DNA of 64,000 nt from assembly GCF_013113735.1 (NCBI RefSeq), contig NZ_CP053346.1, forward strand, positions 620,001 through 684,000, in the 5' to 3' direction. Positions 29,327-37,675 of this stretch are shown here, in pieces (the first letter of the stretch is position 1; every line of letters starts with the position of its first letter). The notes below the pieces were generated by a model. The model searched no databases, was not told the DNA's origin, and saw only the letters and a list, made by a program, of their open reading frames with translations. The stretch is from Sphingomonas sp. AP4-R1 (GTDB lineage: Bacteria; Pseudomonadota; Alphaproteobacteria; Sphingomonadales; Sphingomonadaceae). Position numbers and translations under genes: made by a program.

Positions 29327-30465
29327 GGCTTGACGATCCTAACCTTGATATTGTGGATGTTGAGGCCTCTCAGCAGCCTTACTGCTCGCCTCTGCTGCAC
29401 CGCAGTCGGAACCTCCCATATGCCGATCAGTCCGTGCTGCTTTAGCACGTCGGCTTGTCGCAATGCCTGATCCTTGGCTTTCGATGTCATATAGATCGAC
29501 CATTTTCGGTCGGTCATGGCATTGCCTTCAATGCCATCGAACTTCACCAGCCGGGTGGTGCCGTCCGGCATCGTTCGTTCGAGAGCGGGCGCTTGCCCGC
29601 GTCGGGTCACCACGTTGGAGCGCGCTCCCGTCGCAGAGTCATTATAGTCCTTGGGCAGATCCTTGAGACCGTTGCTCTCATCTACCCATATGACTTTTGG
29701 TCCGGTTTGCTCGGCAGTCGCCACGCGCTCGACCGCCGTGCCCCGACGGCCCGCTGCAGCAAGTCTGGCCGCCAAGGCCTCCGGAGCGAGCGCCAAGCCG
29801 GCCGCGCTTCCCGCCGCGCCGATCGCATAGCCGATGTCATAAGCGGACGCGTTGGCGATCGCGTCCGCAACCCGGCTGATTTGAACTGATGCCGGCGTGT
29901 CCTCGGCCGAGATCGCGTTGTCGATCTTTTCGGCAATGCCGCGCTCGACGTTCCCGACGGTGGTGGCTGGGTTGGTGGTCGCCGCCGAATAGAGACCGGC
30001 AACCGCCTCCATCCCTGTATCATAAACGGCGGTACCAGCACCGCGACCCAGGTCAGCTACGCCGGTCGCGACGCGATTCAGCGTATTGCCGGGCTGGAAC
30101 GCGAAGGCCTGCTGGTAGCGCCGATATTGTGCTTCGATCGCTTCGGCATATCCCGGCTTATGGCCGTTTTTCGCGAGTTCTCTCGCCTTCCAAACATCCA
30201 CCTCAGCCATGCTCGCGAGAGGGGCCATGGTGAAATCTTCGTCATACTGTATTTTGGGCGCACGGCCCCCGGAGGGTTCCGCCGTCCCACCACCGCTCGC
30301 ACCAGACCGAACCCCCGCACCGACGAACGTAAACCTGCCGTCGTCCGGATCGTGCCAGGGATTGAACTTGCGCCCGATCTCGTCGGGAGATCGCACCCGC
30401 CGTCCTGTTCGTATCCAGACGGAAAACGCCCGCTGCCGATGTTCCCCGAGCCCTGCATTCGACAC
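29320..30465 (-). CDS. Polymorphic toxin with C-terminal Tox-REase-5-like domain (5' frame uncertain)
   Basis: The open frame encodes about 381 residues. Layout: an RAFSVWIRTGRRV segment, a NPWHDPDDGRFTFVGAG motif, a Ser/Gly linker, a hydrophobic/alanine-rich middle (about 190-280) and a C-terminal domain. In that domain VKFDGIEGNAMTDRKWS, ALRQADVLKQHG, IGIWEVP and a final VRIVKPW resemble the restriction-endonuclease-fold toxin family Tox-REase-5. The best ribosome-binding site (GGAGG, then ATG at 30458) is one base out of frame with this coding sequence. The GTG at 30465 is in frame but sits directly on the GGAG. Either the gene has lost one base near its start or a less obvious start is used. 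Confidence 0.72.
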   Translation of the reverse strand: MSNAGLGEHRQRAFSVWIRTGRRVRSPDEIGRKFNPWHDPDDGRFTFVGAGVRSGASGGGTAEPSGGRAPKIQYDEDFTMAPLASMAEVDVWKARELAKNGHKPGYAEAIEAQYRRYQQAFAFQPGNTLNRVATGVADLGRGAGTAVYDTGMEAVAGLYSAATTNPATTVGNVERGIAEKIDNAISAEDTPASVQISRVADAIANASAYDIGYAIGAAGSAAGLALAPEALAARLAAAGRRGTAVERVATAEQTGPKVIWVDESNGLKDLPKDYNDSATGARSNVVTRRGQAPALERTMPDGTTRLVKFDGIEGNAMTDRKWSIYMTSKAKDQALRQADVLKQHGLIGIWEVPTAVQQRRAVRLLRGLNIHNIKVRIVKPW

Positions 30466-30484
30466 CTCCGAATCGCGAAGGCGA

Positions 30485-30499
30485 GAACATTTGAGGAAC
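30485..30499 (-). promoter_or_regulatory. LexA/SOS box (GAAC-N7-GAAC) upstream of toxin 1
   Basis: On the plus strand GAACATTTGAGGAAC is a perfect match to the alphaproteobacterial LexA operator GTTC-N7-GTTC (read on the minus strand as GTTCCTCAAATGTTC). It ends 26 bases upstream of the ATG at 30458, inside the likely promoter; TTGACT at about 30510-30515 could be the -35. Confidence 0.7.
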
Positions 30500-30674
30500 A
30501 TTTTCCTACAAGTCAAAGCGTCTTCGCGCTGCTCCGTCCGAAGCGGATCGGATTGATGACCAGCAGCTCCCGGCAACTAGAGCGCGGCAACGCCCGATCT
30601 GCCGGCTCCGCCTCCAGAGCCAACACCCGCAACCAACCTTCCCCCTGCGCCCCCCCGCCGCTACAGGCGCTCCC

Positions 30675-32252
30675 ATGTCCACCACCGATCCCGCACTGCG
30701 CGAGGCTGCTCTCGCCTCGAAGGCCTGGCCCTATGAGGAGGCGCGCAAGCTCCTCGCCCGTTATCCGCAGAGGCCCGCCAAGGGCGAAGTGCTGTTCGAG
30801 ACGGGCTATGGCCCCTCGGGCCTCCCGCATATCGGCACGTTCAACGAGGTGCTGCGGACCACGATGGTGCGCCGCGCCTTCCAGCAATTGTCCGACGTGC
30901 CCACGCGCCTGATCGCCTTCTCGGACGACATGGACGGCCTGCGCAAGGTGCCGGACAATGTGCCGAGCAAGGAGATGCTGGCCGCCAATCTCGGCAAGCC
31001 GCTCACGCAGATCCCGGATCCGTTCGGCACGCACGAAAGCTTCGCGCATCACAACAATGCGATGCTGCGCGACTTCCTCGATCGCTTCGGTTTCGAATAT
31101 GAATTCCTGTCCTCCACGGACATGTATCGCGGCGGCCGGTTCGACGAAGCGCTGAAGAGCATCCTGCGCCATTATGACGCGATCATGGGCGTGATGCTGC
31201 CCACCCTCCGCAAGGAGCGTCAGGCGACCTATTCGCCCGTTTTGCCGATCAGCCCCAAGAGCGGCATCGTGCTGCAGGTGCCCGTCACGGTCGTCGATGC
31301 CGAGGCCGGCCTCGTCCGCTTCGAGGATGAGGGCGACATGATCGAGCAGTCGATCCTGTCCGGCGGCGCCAAGCTGCAGTGGAAGGTGGACTGGGCGATG
31401 CGCTGGGTCGCGCTGGGCGTCGATTATGAGATGGCGGGCAAGGATCTGATCGATTCGGTCCAGCAATCGTCGAAGATCGCGCGCGTCCTCGGCGCGAAGC
31501 CCCCGGAAGGCTTCAATTACGAGATGTTCCTCGACGAGCATGGCGAGAAGATCTCGAAGTCCAAGGGCAACGGCCTCAGCCTGGAGCAATGGCTGACCTA
31601 TGGCCCGCAGGAGAGCCTCGCTTACTTCGCCTATCGCGAGCCCAAGCGCGCCAAGCAACTCCACATGGGCGTGATCCCGCGCGCGATCGACGATTACTGG
31701 AAGTCGGCCACCGATTTCGCCGGCCAGACGATCGACCAGCAATTGAGCAATCCGGTGCGCCACATCCATGATGGCCCGCCGCCGCTCGCCGCGCCCGCCG
31801 TCAGCTTCGGCCTGCTGCTCAATCTGGTGGGCGTGCTGGGCGCGGAGGCGACGCCGGATCAGGTCTGGTCCTATCTCAGCCGCTATGCGCCCGAAGCGAC
31901 GCCGGAAAGCTCGCCCTCGCTGGCGGCGCTCATTCCGTTCGCGATCGCCTATCATCGCGACGTCGTCGCCGCCGGCCTCGCCCGCCGCGCGCCGACCGAG
32001 CAGGAGGCCGCCGCCCTGCGCGATCTCGACGCGCGCCTGGCCGCCCTGCCCGATGGCGACGCCGAAGCCTTCCAGAACGAGGTCTATGAGGTCGGCAAGG
32101 CCCACTTCGGCAAGGAAGCGCTGCGCGACTGGTTCAAGGCGCTCTACGAAACCCTGCTGGGCTCCAGCCAGGGGCCCCGCATGGGCAGCTTCATCGCGCT
32201 CTACGGCCTCGAAAACAGCCGCAAACTGATCGCCGACGCACTGGCCATGTGA
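30675..32252 (+). CDS. lysS: Lysyl-tRNA synthetase, class I
   Basis: This 525-residue class I LysRS (archaeal-type, also found in alphaproteobacteria) attaches lysine to tRNA-Lys. The class I HIGH motif reads PSGLPHIGTFNE (about residue 47-58) and the KMSKS loop reads GEKISKSKGNG (about residue 292). The C-terminal helical anticodon-binding region is complete. It is divergently oriented from the toxin at 29.3-30.5 kb; the 200-base spacer holds the toxin's SOS box and presumably the lysS promoter. Confidence 0.96.
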   Translation: MSTTDPALREAALASKAWPYEEARKLLARYPQRPAKGEVLFETGYGPSGLPHIGTFNEVLRTTMVRRAFQQLSDVPTRLIAFSDDMDGLRKVPDNVPSKEMLAANLGKPLTQIPDPFGTHESFAHHNNAMLRDFLDRFGFEYEFLSSTDMYRGGRFDEALKSILRHYDAIMGVMLPTLRKERQATYSPVLPISPKSGIVLQVPVTVVDAEAGLVRFEDEGDMIEQSILSGGAKLQWKVDWAMRWVALGVDYEMAGKDLIDSVQQSSKIARVLGAKPPEGFNYEMFLDEHGEKISKSKGNGLSLEQWLTYGPQESLAYFAYREPKRAKQLHMGVIPRAIDDYWKSATDFAGQTIDQQLSNPVRHIHDGPPPLAAPAVSFGLLLNLVGVLGAEATPDQVWSYLSRYAPEATPESSPSLAALIPFAIAYHRDVVAAGLARRAPTEQEAAALRDLDARLAALPDGDAEAFQNEVYEVGKAHFGKEALRDWFKALYETLLGSSQGPRMGSFIALYGLENSRKLIADALAM

Positions 32253-32307
32253 GCCATCTCTCGTCCCCTCCCAGGAGAGGTACGAAATTGGCCAAAGTCA
32301 CAATCCC

Positions 32308-32433
32308 GTTTGTGCTGGGCTTGTCGAAGCACCGTCCTTCTCTCTGAAGACACAGAGAAAAGAAGAACGGCACCCTTCGACTGCCCGCCAAGGCAGGCGC
32401 TCAGGACAGGCTTCGACAGGCTCGGTGCAGACG
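32308..32433. repeat. CCCGTTTGTGCTG-type composite inverted repeat
   Basis: CCCGTTTGTGCTGGGCTTGTCGAAGCACCG (in part) at 32308 onward, and CTTCGACAGGCTCGGTGCAGACGG at about 32412-32433, are imperfect reverse complements. Between them lie ACACAGAGAAAAGAAGAACGG and a CGCCAAGGCAGGCG palindrome. It separates lysS from the convergent PEP-CTERM gene. Confidence 0.65.
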
Positions 32434-32471
32434 GAGATAAAACCGAACCACGGCTCTGCCCGCAGGAGGGC

Positions 32472-33203
32472 TCAGGCGCGGCTGAACCCTGTCCGGCGAT
32501 GACGCCGCATCGCCATCCCGATCATCCCGAAGCCGCCGATGAACAGGGCCCACGAAGCCGGCTCGGGCACCGGCGCGGCGACCAGACGCTCCACCGCGGT
32601 CAGCGTCGCGAAATCGCCGGCCGATTCTCCGGCGATCAGATTCTGGTCGCGGTCCCTCACCGACCAGGATGCGAGCAGCTGATCGGTCCTCCGGCCCACC
32701 TCGCGGTTCAGATAAGCGACCAGCAGATCCGGCGTCACCGGCATGAGCGGATCCGGAACCGCCGAATCGCAGCACATGTCGATCACCATCAGGTAATTGT
32801 AGGTCAGCCCGGTATTGGGATCGTCGATGTGGATCGACTGATAGATCATGAAATCCGAGCTGATGAAGCCGTGACCGAAGACCGAGTGACTGATCCCCGC
32901 GGATGCGTAGACCGGCCCGTTCGCGAAGCCGGCGGCCCAGGGGCTCGAGGCGTCCGGCAGAAACGGACTGTCGATCGTCATGTTCTCGGCAGGATAGCCG
33001 GTGGCGATGCCGCCCCCGTAGACATTGTAGGTATCGATGGGCAGCACGACCGTAATCGTGAAGGGCTGCAGCGCCGGCGGGACAGAGCCGGTATAGGATG
33101 GCTGATAGGTGCCGGTGAACGTCATCTTCACGCTGTCCGCATGAGCCGCCGCCGCACCGCCCAGCAAAATGATCGCTGCAAATATCATCCGAATGATTCG
33201 CAT
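32472..33203 (-). CDS. PEPxxWA-CTERM sorting domain protein
   Basis: This 243-residue exported protein has a signal peptide (MRIIRMIFAAIILLGGAAAA, cleavage after AHA), a beta-rich body and a C-terminal sorting tail: PVPEPASWALFIGGFG, a short hydrophobic helix and a basic end MRRHRRTGFSRA. This is the PEPxxWA-CTERM form typical of sphingomonads, recognised by an exosortase for delivery to the cell surface/extracellular matrix. The ATG at 33203 was chosen for its GGAGAGG Shine-Dalgarno; the frame is open 13 codons further. No exosortase gene is in the window. Confidence 0.88.
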   Translation of the reverse strand: MRIIRMIFAAIILLGGAAAAHADSVKMTFTGTYQPSYTGSVPPALQPFTITVVLPIDTYNVYGGGIATGYPAENMTIDSPFLPDASSPWAAGFANGPVYASAGISHSVFGHGFISSDFMIYQSIHIDDPNTGLTYNYLMVIDMCCDSAVPDPLMPVTPDLLVAYLNREVGRRTDQLLASWSVRDRDQNLIAGESAGDFATLTAVERLVAAPVPEPASWALFIGGFGMIGMAMRRHRRTGFSRA

Positions 33204-33414
33204 GCCGCCTCTCCCACTTTTACCGTGGGCGAATAGTTTCATGGGCGGAGAATATGGTAAAGAAATCTTTGCGGCTTCAAGTTAAGCCCGGATCATGGTA
33301 TCGATTCGATCTTAATTCTTGATCGAAACTTAAGATTCCGCCGCGCCCCCCGCCGCCTGCTTCCGACCGACGCATGACAGGCCGGACCGCACGCCCACCA
33401 ACCACCCTATGCCC

Positions 33415-33516
33415 CGTCATTCCCGCGAAAGCGGGAATCCATGGACAGCGAGTGATCGCGGCCGCCCACCCACAAGTCCACCGCCTCCATGGATTCCCGC
33501 CTTCACGGGAATGACG
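33415..33516. repeat. CGTCATTCCCGCGAAAG-type inverted repeat
   Basis: Arms 33415-33445 (CGTCATTCCCGCGAAAGCGGG at the outside, in part) and 33486-33516 (ending CACGGGAATGACG) pair over about 31 bases, including ATCCATGGA/TCCATGGAT. It lies in a ~490-base gap between the PEP-CTERM gene and toxin 2, which otherwise holds no gene. Confidence 0.8.
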
Positions 33517-33614
33517 TCCACTGCTGAAAAGCGGACACTCGCCTTCAGGGGGGATCGTGGTCGAAGCTCGCCGGTCGGCAGCGAAGGTCCTTTCGCGCAT
33601 ATGTCGAGGAAACG

Positions 33615-33629
33615 GAACATGTAGAGAAC
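33615..33629 (+). promoter_or_regulatory. LexA/SOS box (GAAC-N7-GAAC) upstream of toxin 2
   Basis: GAACATGTAGAGAAC at 33615-33629 is a perfect GAAC-N7-GAAC site, 65 bases upstream of the ATG at 33695 of the second toxin locus. Its position and sequence differ from the toxin 1 box, which sits at the spot where the aligned toxin 2 leader has lost the motif. Confidence 0.65.
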
Positions 33630-33694
33630 ATTTTTCTGGACTTGTTGGATAATTCTGGCCAGATGTCCTCGCCGTCCTGATTCGAGGTGCGGCG

Positions 33695-34481
33695 ATGTCT
33701 CTTTCCACGGATGATGAGCGGCGAGCTTTTTCGCTCTGGTTGCGTACGGGCCGGAGGCTGGTTGTGCAGCCCGGCGGCCCCGTCCACAGGTAAAGTATAA
33801 CCACTGGCACGATCCACGAGACGGCAGGTTCACCCATAGCGGAACCGGGCAGCACGACGGATCGTGGGGCGGTGGCGGTTTCACAGGCGGTGGCGGCGGC
33901 AGTTTCGGCGGCGGGGGCGCTAGCGGAACATGGGGCGAGCCTCCGCCGAAGCGGCGCAAACCGCAGAGGATTTCTCATGCCGCTTCGCCCAGAAAGCCGA
34001 TCAATTCATCGGCCAGCGTGTCGGTGGTGCACAGCGATCGGCCGGCGCTGCGGCGTACAGCCGCAACGGATATCATTTTGACGTTGATGCATACGGGCGA
34101 ACCAAGGACATACAGGGGACGATAAGCCGAAGCGCACCGAACGCGCGGTCCCGCACCATGCAGAGACGGGCGGGACTGCCGGATCGCCGACCGAACGAAG
34201 ACGGAGGCCATTTCATCGCGCCACGCTTCAATGGCCCGGCCGAAGCTTTCAATCACTTCGCGCAGGATGCCAATTTCAATCGCGGCGCATATCGTGCGCT
34301 GGAAGACCAATGGGATAAAGCCGCAGGGGCTGGGAAGAAAGTCGATGTTCGGATCATGGTCTTCTACGAAGGGCAGTCCAAGCGCCCCGCCCAGATTGTC
34401 GTATCATATGCGATTAACGGCGAAGTAAGGCGACGCACCTTTCCGAATGAGAGACAGGAGAAGCTGAATGCCAAACGATAG
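33695..34481 (+). pseudogene. Polymorphic toxin with C-terminal NS_2-type DNA/RNA endonuclease domain, frameshifted twice
   Basis: Three consecutive frames must be joined. Frame a: ATG 33695 (GAGG seven bases upstream) gives MSLSTDDERRAFSLWLRTG and stops at 33791. Frame b: from about 33784 gives KYNHWHDPRDGRFTHSG and a Gly-rich linker. Frame c: open from 33924 to 34481 gives the C-terminal domain NGYHFDVDAYGRTKDI, DGGHFIAPRFNGP, ANFNRGAYRALEDQWDKA. The last part matches the Endonuclea_NS_2 family, with the GGH-x-I-A catalytic motif intact. Segments a and b align with the N-terminus of the toxin at 29.3-30.5 kb. An intact endonuclease domain behind broken frames suggests recent decay, or a silent cassette. 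Confidence 0.7.
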
Positions 34482-34890
34482 GATCAGCCAACTTCTAAGC
34501 CTCATCGGCGAAATTCTAAACGATGACACCAAATATCCAATTGAAAACACTCTGCTGTATGTCGAAGTTGAGCCTGGGATGGTAAGCTCGGACATATTCA
34601 AAGATGGCGGAACAAATGTCATATATCGGTGGGTCTTGAGCTCAAGACTGACGGAAGCCTTGTTGGATCTCTGGGAGGCCGCGGATCCGGATAAGCGTTG
34701 GGCTGAGATGGAACATGTGATCCGTGACGGCACATTTCATGCGCATTTCAGCTACCCCGGCGAGATCGACAAGGAGGAAGACGAATTTGAACGGCGCACA
34801 CGGATCGTAAAACGCTATTTCGGCGACCGGCCTATCGTATATCCGCCGCTGCCTGAGCCAGGGCAGGATTTGCGGGAATTCGAACTCTAG
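34468..34890 (+). CDS. Candidate immunity protein, YezG/DUF600-like
   Basis: This 140-residue acidic protein starts 14 bases before the toxin frame ends. The N-terminal ISQLLSLIGEIL...LLYVEVEPG and the DIFKDGGTNVIYRW segment resemble YezG (DUF600) proteins, which are immunity partners of YeeF-type nuclease toxins. The reading frame is intact although the toxin is broken, as expected if immunity is kept. GC content is lower than neighbouring core genes. The family call is by pattern only. Confidence 0.68.
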   Translation: MPNDRISQLLSLIGEILNDDTKYPIENTLLYVEVEPGMVSSDIFKDGGTNVIYRWVLSSRLTEALLDLWEAADPDKRWAEMEHVIRDGTFHAHFSYPGEIDKEEDEFERRTRIVKRYFGDRPIVYPPLPEPGQDLREFEL

Positions 34891-34949
34891 CAACGCCGCA
34901 ATGGCGAGCGCGCTTTGGAACGCCACCGCAACATTTTTGTTAAGACACC

Positions 34950-35615
34950 ATGCCGACGCCCGACACCCGCCCCTTCCGCCTCGGCAATCGGATCGCGCCG
35001 CCGCGCTTCCTCGCGTTCATCACCTTGTTCGTGATCGGCTGGGGCGTCGCCGGCGCGCTGTGCGGCCTGCGCGTCGGCGGGATGATCGCGTTCGATGTCG
35101 CGGCGCTGGTTTTCCTCGCCAGCCTGATCCCGCTCCTTTCGGCCGACGCGAAAAGCATGCGCGCCATCGCCCGGCAGAATGATGCCAATCGCCTCGGGCT
35201 GCTCGTCGTCACCGGCATCGTCACGGTGGCGGTGCTGGTCGCGGTCGCGGCCGAGCTCAACCAGGGCAGCAATCCCAAGCCCCTCGCCGTCGCCGGCATC
35301 ATCGGCACGCTTGCGCTCGCCTGGCTGTTCTCGAACAGCGTCTACACGCTGCATTATGCCCATCTCTTCTACACGGAGAGCGCGCGCGAGCGCGGCAGGG
35401 ACAGCGGCGGCGTCAGCTTCCCGGACACCCCCGAGCCCGATTACTGGGATTTCGTCTATTTCGCTTTCTGCCTCGGCATGACGTTCCAGACGTCCGACGT
35501 GGAGATCAACAATGGCCGCTTCCGCAAGGCCGTCACCGCGCATTGCCTCGCCGCCTTCGTGTTCAACCTCGGCGTGATCGCTTTCACGATCAATGTCCTC
35601 GGTGGATCGAGCTAA
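34950..35615 (+). CDS. DUF1345 family membrane protein
   Basis: A 221-residue inner-membrane protein has about five helices. The DUF1345 hallmarks are the NSVYTLHYAHLFY stretch and, near the C-terminus, PDYWDFVYFAFCLGMTFQTSDVE (read in two pieces), followed by a final helix. Function is unknown. The ATG at 34950 follows the immunity gene after 59 bases and marks the return to core-type high-GC coding. Confidence 0.88.
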   Translation: MPTPDTRPFRLGNRIAPPRFLAFITLFVIGWGVAGALCGLRVGGMIAFDVAALVFLASLIPLLSADAKSMRAIARQNDANRLGLLVVTGIVTVAVLVAVAAELNQGSNPKPLAVAGIIGTLALAWLFSNSVYTLHYAHLFYTESARERGRDSGGVSFPDTPEPDYWDFVYFAFCLGMTFQTSDVEINNGRFRKAVTAHCLAAFVFNLGVIAFTINVLGGSS

Positions 35616-35668
35616 GCGCGCGCCTATCGGGCTGGACAGGCGCGCGGCAGGGGCGCAACAGCGCCTCC

Positions 35669-37615
35669 ATGATCCGCTCCTCCGCTGCCTTCGGGCTCGC
35701 CGCCGCTCTCCTCGCCACCACCGCTTTCGCCCAGGTCGATCCCGCCCCGACCGGTACGTCTAAGCCGCAGCCGACCCCGATCGTCGACACGATCGCGCCG
35801 GCCAAGGACGTGGCCTATCCCGGCACGATCACGCTGAAGGTGGATGCGACGGACGTGATCCACGGCATCTTCCGCACGACCGAGACGATCCCGGTCACGC
35901 CCGGCGCGCTCACTTTGCTCTTCCCCAAGTGGCTGCCCGGCAATCACAGCCCGTCGGGCGTGATCGACAAGATGGCGGGCCTCACGATCACGACGGCCGA
36001 CGGCAAGACGATCCCCTGGAAGCGCGACATGGTCGACGTCTTCGCCTTCCATCTCGATGTGCCCGCCGGCACCACCGCGATCACCGCCACCTTCCAGTAT
36101 CTGTCGCCCACGGCCGAAAATCAGGGCCGCGTGGTGATGACGCCCGAAATGCTGAACCTGCAGTGGGATTCGGTCGCGCTCTATCCGGCCGGCTATTTCA
36201 CGCGCGGTATCCTGATCAAGCCGAGCGCGGTCTATCCGGAGGGCTGGACCTCGGCCACCGCGCTGCGCCCGTCGGGCCCGTCCACCGCCAAGGGCGGCCT
36301 CGTCGATTACGCCCCGGTCGCGTTCGATACGCTCGTCGATTCGCCGGTGTTCGCGGGCAAATTTGCGCGCACTGAGACGCTCTCGCCGCAGGTTACGCTC
36401 AACGTGTTCGCGGACAAGGCCGCCGATCTGGCGATCACGCCGGAGGAGCTGAAGATCCACAAGGATCTCGTCGCGCAGGCGACCAAGCTCTACGGCGCCC
36501 AGCATTACGATCATTATGATTTCCTGCTGGCGCTGACCGATCGGCTGGGCGGCATCGGCCTCGAGCATCACCGCTCGTCCGAAAATTCGCACGACACCGA
36601 TTATTTCACCAAGTGGAAGGACAACGCCTCCGGCCGCGACCTGCTGGCGCACGAATATACGCACAGCTGGGACGGCAAATTCCGCCGCGGCGCGGATCTG
36701 TGGACGCCCGATTATCGCACGCCGATGCGCAACACCTATCTGTGGGTGTATGAGGGACAGACCCAGTTCTGGGGCAAGGTGCTCGCCGCCCGCTCCGGCC
36801 TGATGAGCCATGACGAGGCGCTGGACGTGCTCGCCGCCACCGCCGCCTCCTACGAATATCTGCCCGGCCGCGCATGGCGCCCGCTGATCGACACCGTCAA
36901 TGACGAGATCATCAATCCGCGCCGCCCGATGGCCTATCGCAGCTATTCGCGCTTCGAGGATTATTACGAGGAAGGCGCGCTGATCTGGCTGGAAGCGGAC
37001 GGCATCATCCGCGAGCAATCGAAGGGCAGGAAGTCGCTCGACGATTTCGCGAAGGCCTTCTTCGGCGTGAAGGATGGCGACTGGGGCGAGCTGACCTATG
37101 ATTTCGACGAGATCGTCGCCACGCTCAACAAGGTCCAGCCCTATGACTGGGCCACCTTCCTGCACCAGCGCGTCGACGAGGTCCGCCCGCATGCCCCGCT
37201 GGAGGGCATCACGAAGGGCGGCTACAAGCTCGTCTTCACGGACGAGCCCGGCACGGTCTGGACCTCGGGCGAGAAGAAGCGCCACGCGATCAATCTCACC
37301 TATTCGCTCGGTCTGACCGTGGGCAAGGACGGCATGGTCGGCAGCGTGATGTGGGACAGCCCCGCCTTCAAGGCCGGGATCACGCCGGGCACCAAGCTGG
37401 TCGCGATTGCGGGCCAGGCCTATGCGGATGACGATCTGAAGGACGCCGTCACCGCCGCCAAGGGCACGTCCACGCCGATCCAGCTTCTGATCAAGCAGGG
37501 TGACGCTTTCCGGACAGTGGACGTGGTCTGGAACGGCGGCCTGCGCTATCCGCACCTGGAGAAGGTGACGAAGGGGCCGAGCAGCCTCGACGCGCTCTAC
37601 GCTCCGCGCAAATAG
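35669..37615 (+). CDS. M61 family glycyl aminopeptidase-like metalloprotease with PDZ domain
   Basis: This 648-residue exported peptidase has a signal peptide MIRSSAAFGLAAALLATTAFA. An N-terminal beta domain is followed by the gluzincin catalytic core. The zinc site is LLAHEYTHSWDGKFRR (HExxH plus the family's downstream acidic ligand in YEGQTQFWG). A C-terminal PDZ-like domain contains MWDSPAFKAGITPGTKLVAIAG (read in two pieces). The ATG at 35669 starts the signal peptide. M61 enzymes cleave N-terminal Gly/Ala from peptides. Confidence 0.92.
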   Translation: MIRSSAAFGLAAALLATTAFAQVDPAPTGTSKPQPTPIVDTIAPAKDVAYPGTITLKVDATDVIHGIFRTTETIPVTPGALTLLFPKWLPGNHSPSGVIDKMAGLTITTADGKTIPWKRDMVDVFAFHLDVPAGTTAITATFQYLSPTAENQGRVVMTPEMLNLQWDSVALYPAGYFTRGILIKPSAVYPEGWTSATALRPSGPSTAKGGLVDYAPVAFDTLVDSPVFAGKFARTETLSPQVTLNVFADKAADLAITPEELKIHKDLVAQATKLYGAQHYDHYDFLLALTDRLGGIGLEHHRSSENSHDTDYFTKWKDNASGRDLLAHEYTHSWDGKFRRGADLWTPDYRTPMRNTYLWVYEGQTQFWGKVLAARSGLMSHDEALDVLAATAASYEYLPGRAWRPLIDTVNDEIINPRRPMAYRSYSRFEDYYEEGALIWLEADGIIREQSKGRKSLDDFAKAFFGVKDGDWGELTYDFDEIVATLNKVQPYDWATFLHQRVDEVRPHAPLEGITKGGYKLVFTDEPGTVWTSGEKKRHAINLTYSLGLTVGKDGMVGSVMWDSPAFKAGITPGTKLVAIAGQAYADDDLKDAVTAAKGTSTPIQLLIKQGDAFRTVDVVWNGGLRYPHLEKVTKGPSSLDALYAPRK

Positions 37616-37675
37616 GACCATCCACGGGAATTACCGCGCTTTCTGATGGCGCGCTCTGCACAGGGAAGGACGATC

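Noticed and set aside
30078..30458. 126-codon minus-strand frame starting at the well-spaced ATG of toxin 1
   Set aside because: Although it has the best ribosome-binding site, its product lacks any domain while the neighbouring frame carries the conserved toxin blocks; treated as the result of a frameshift, not as a gene.
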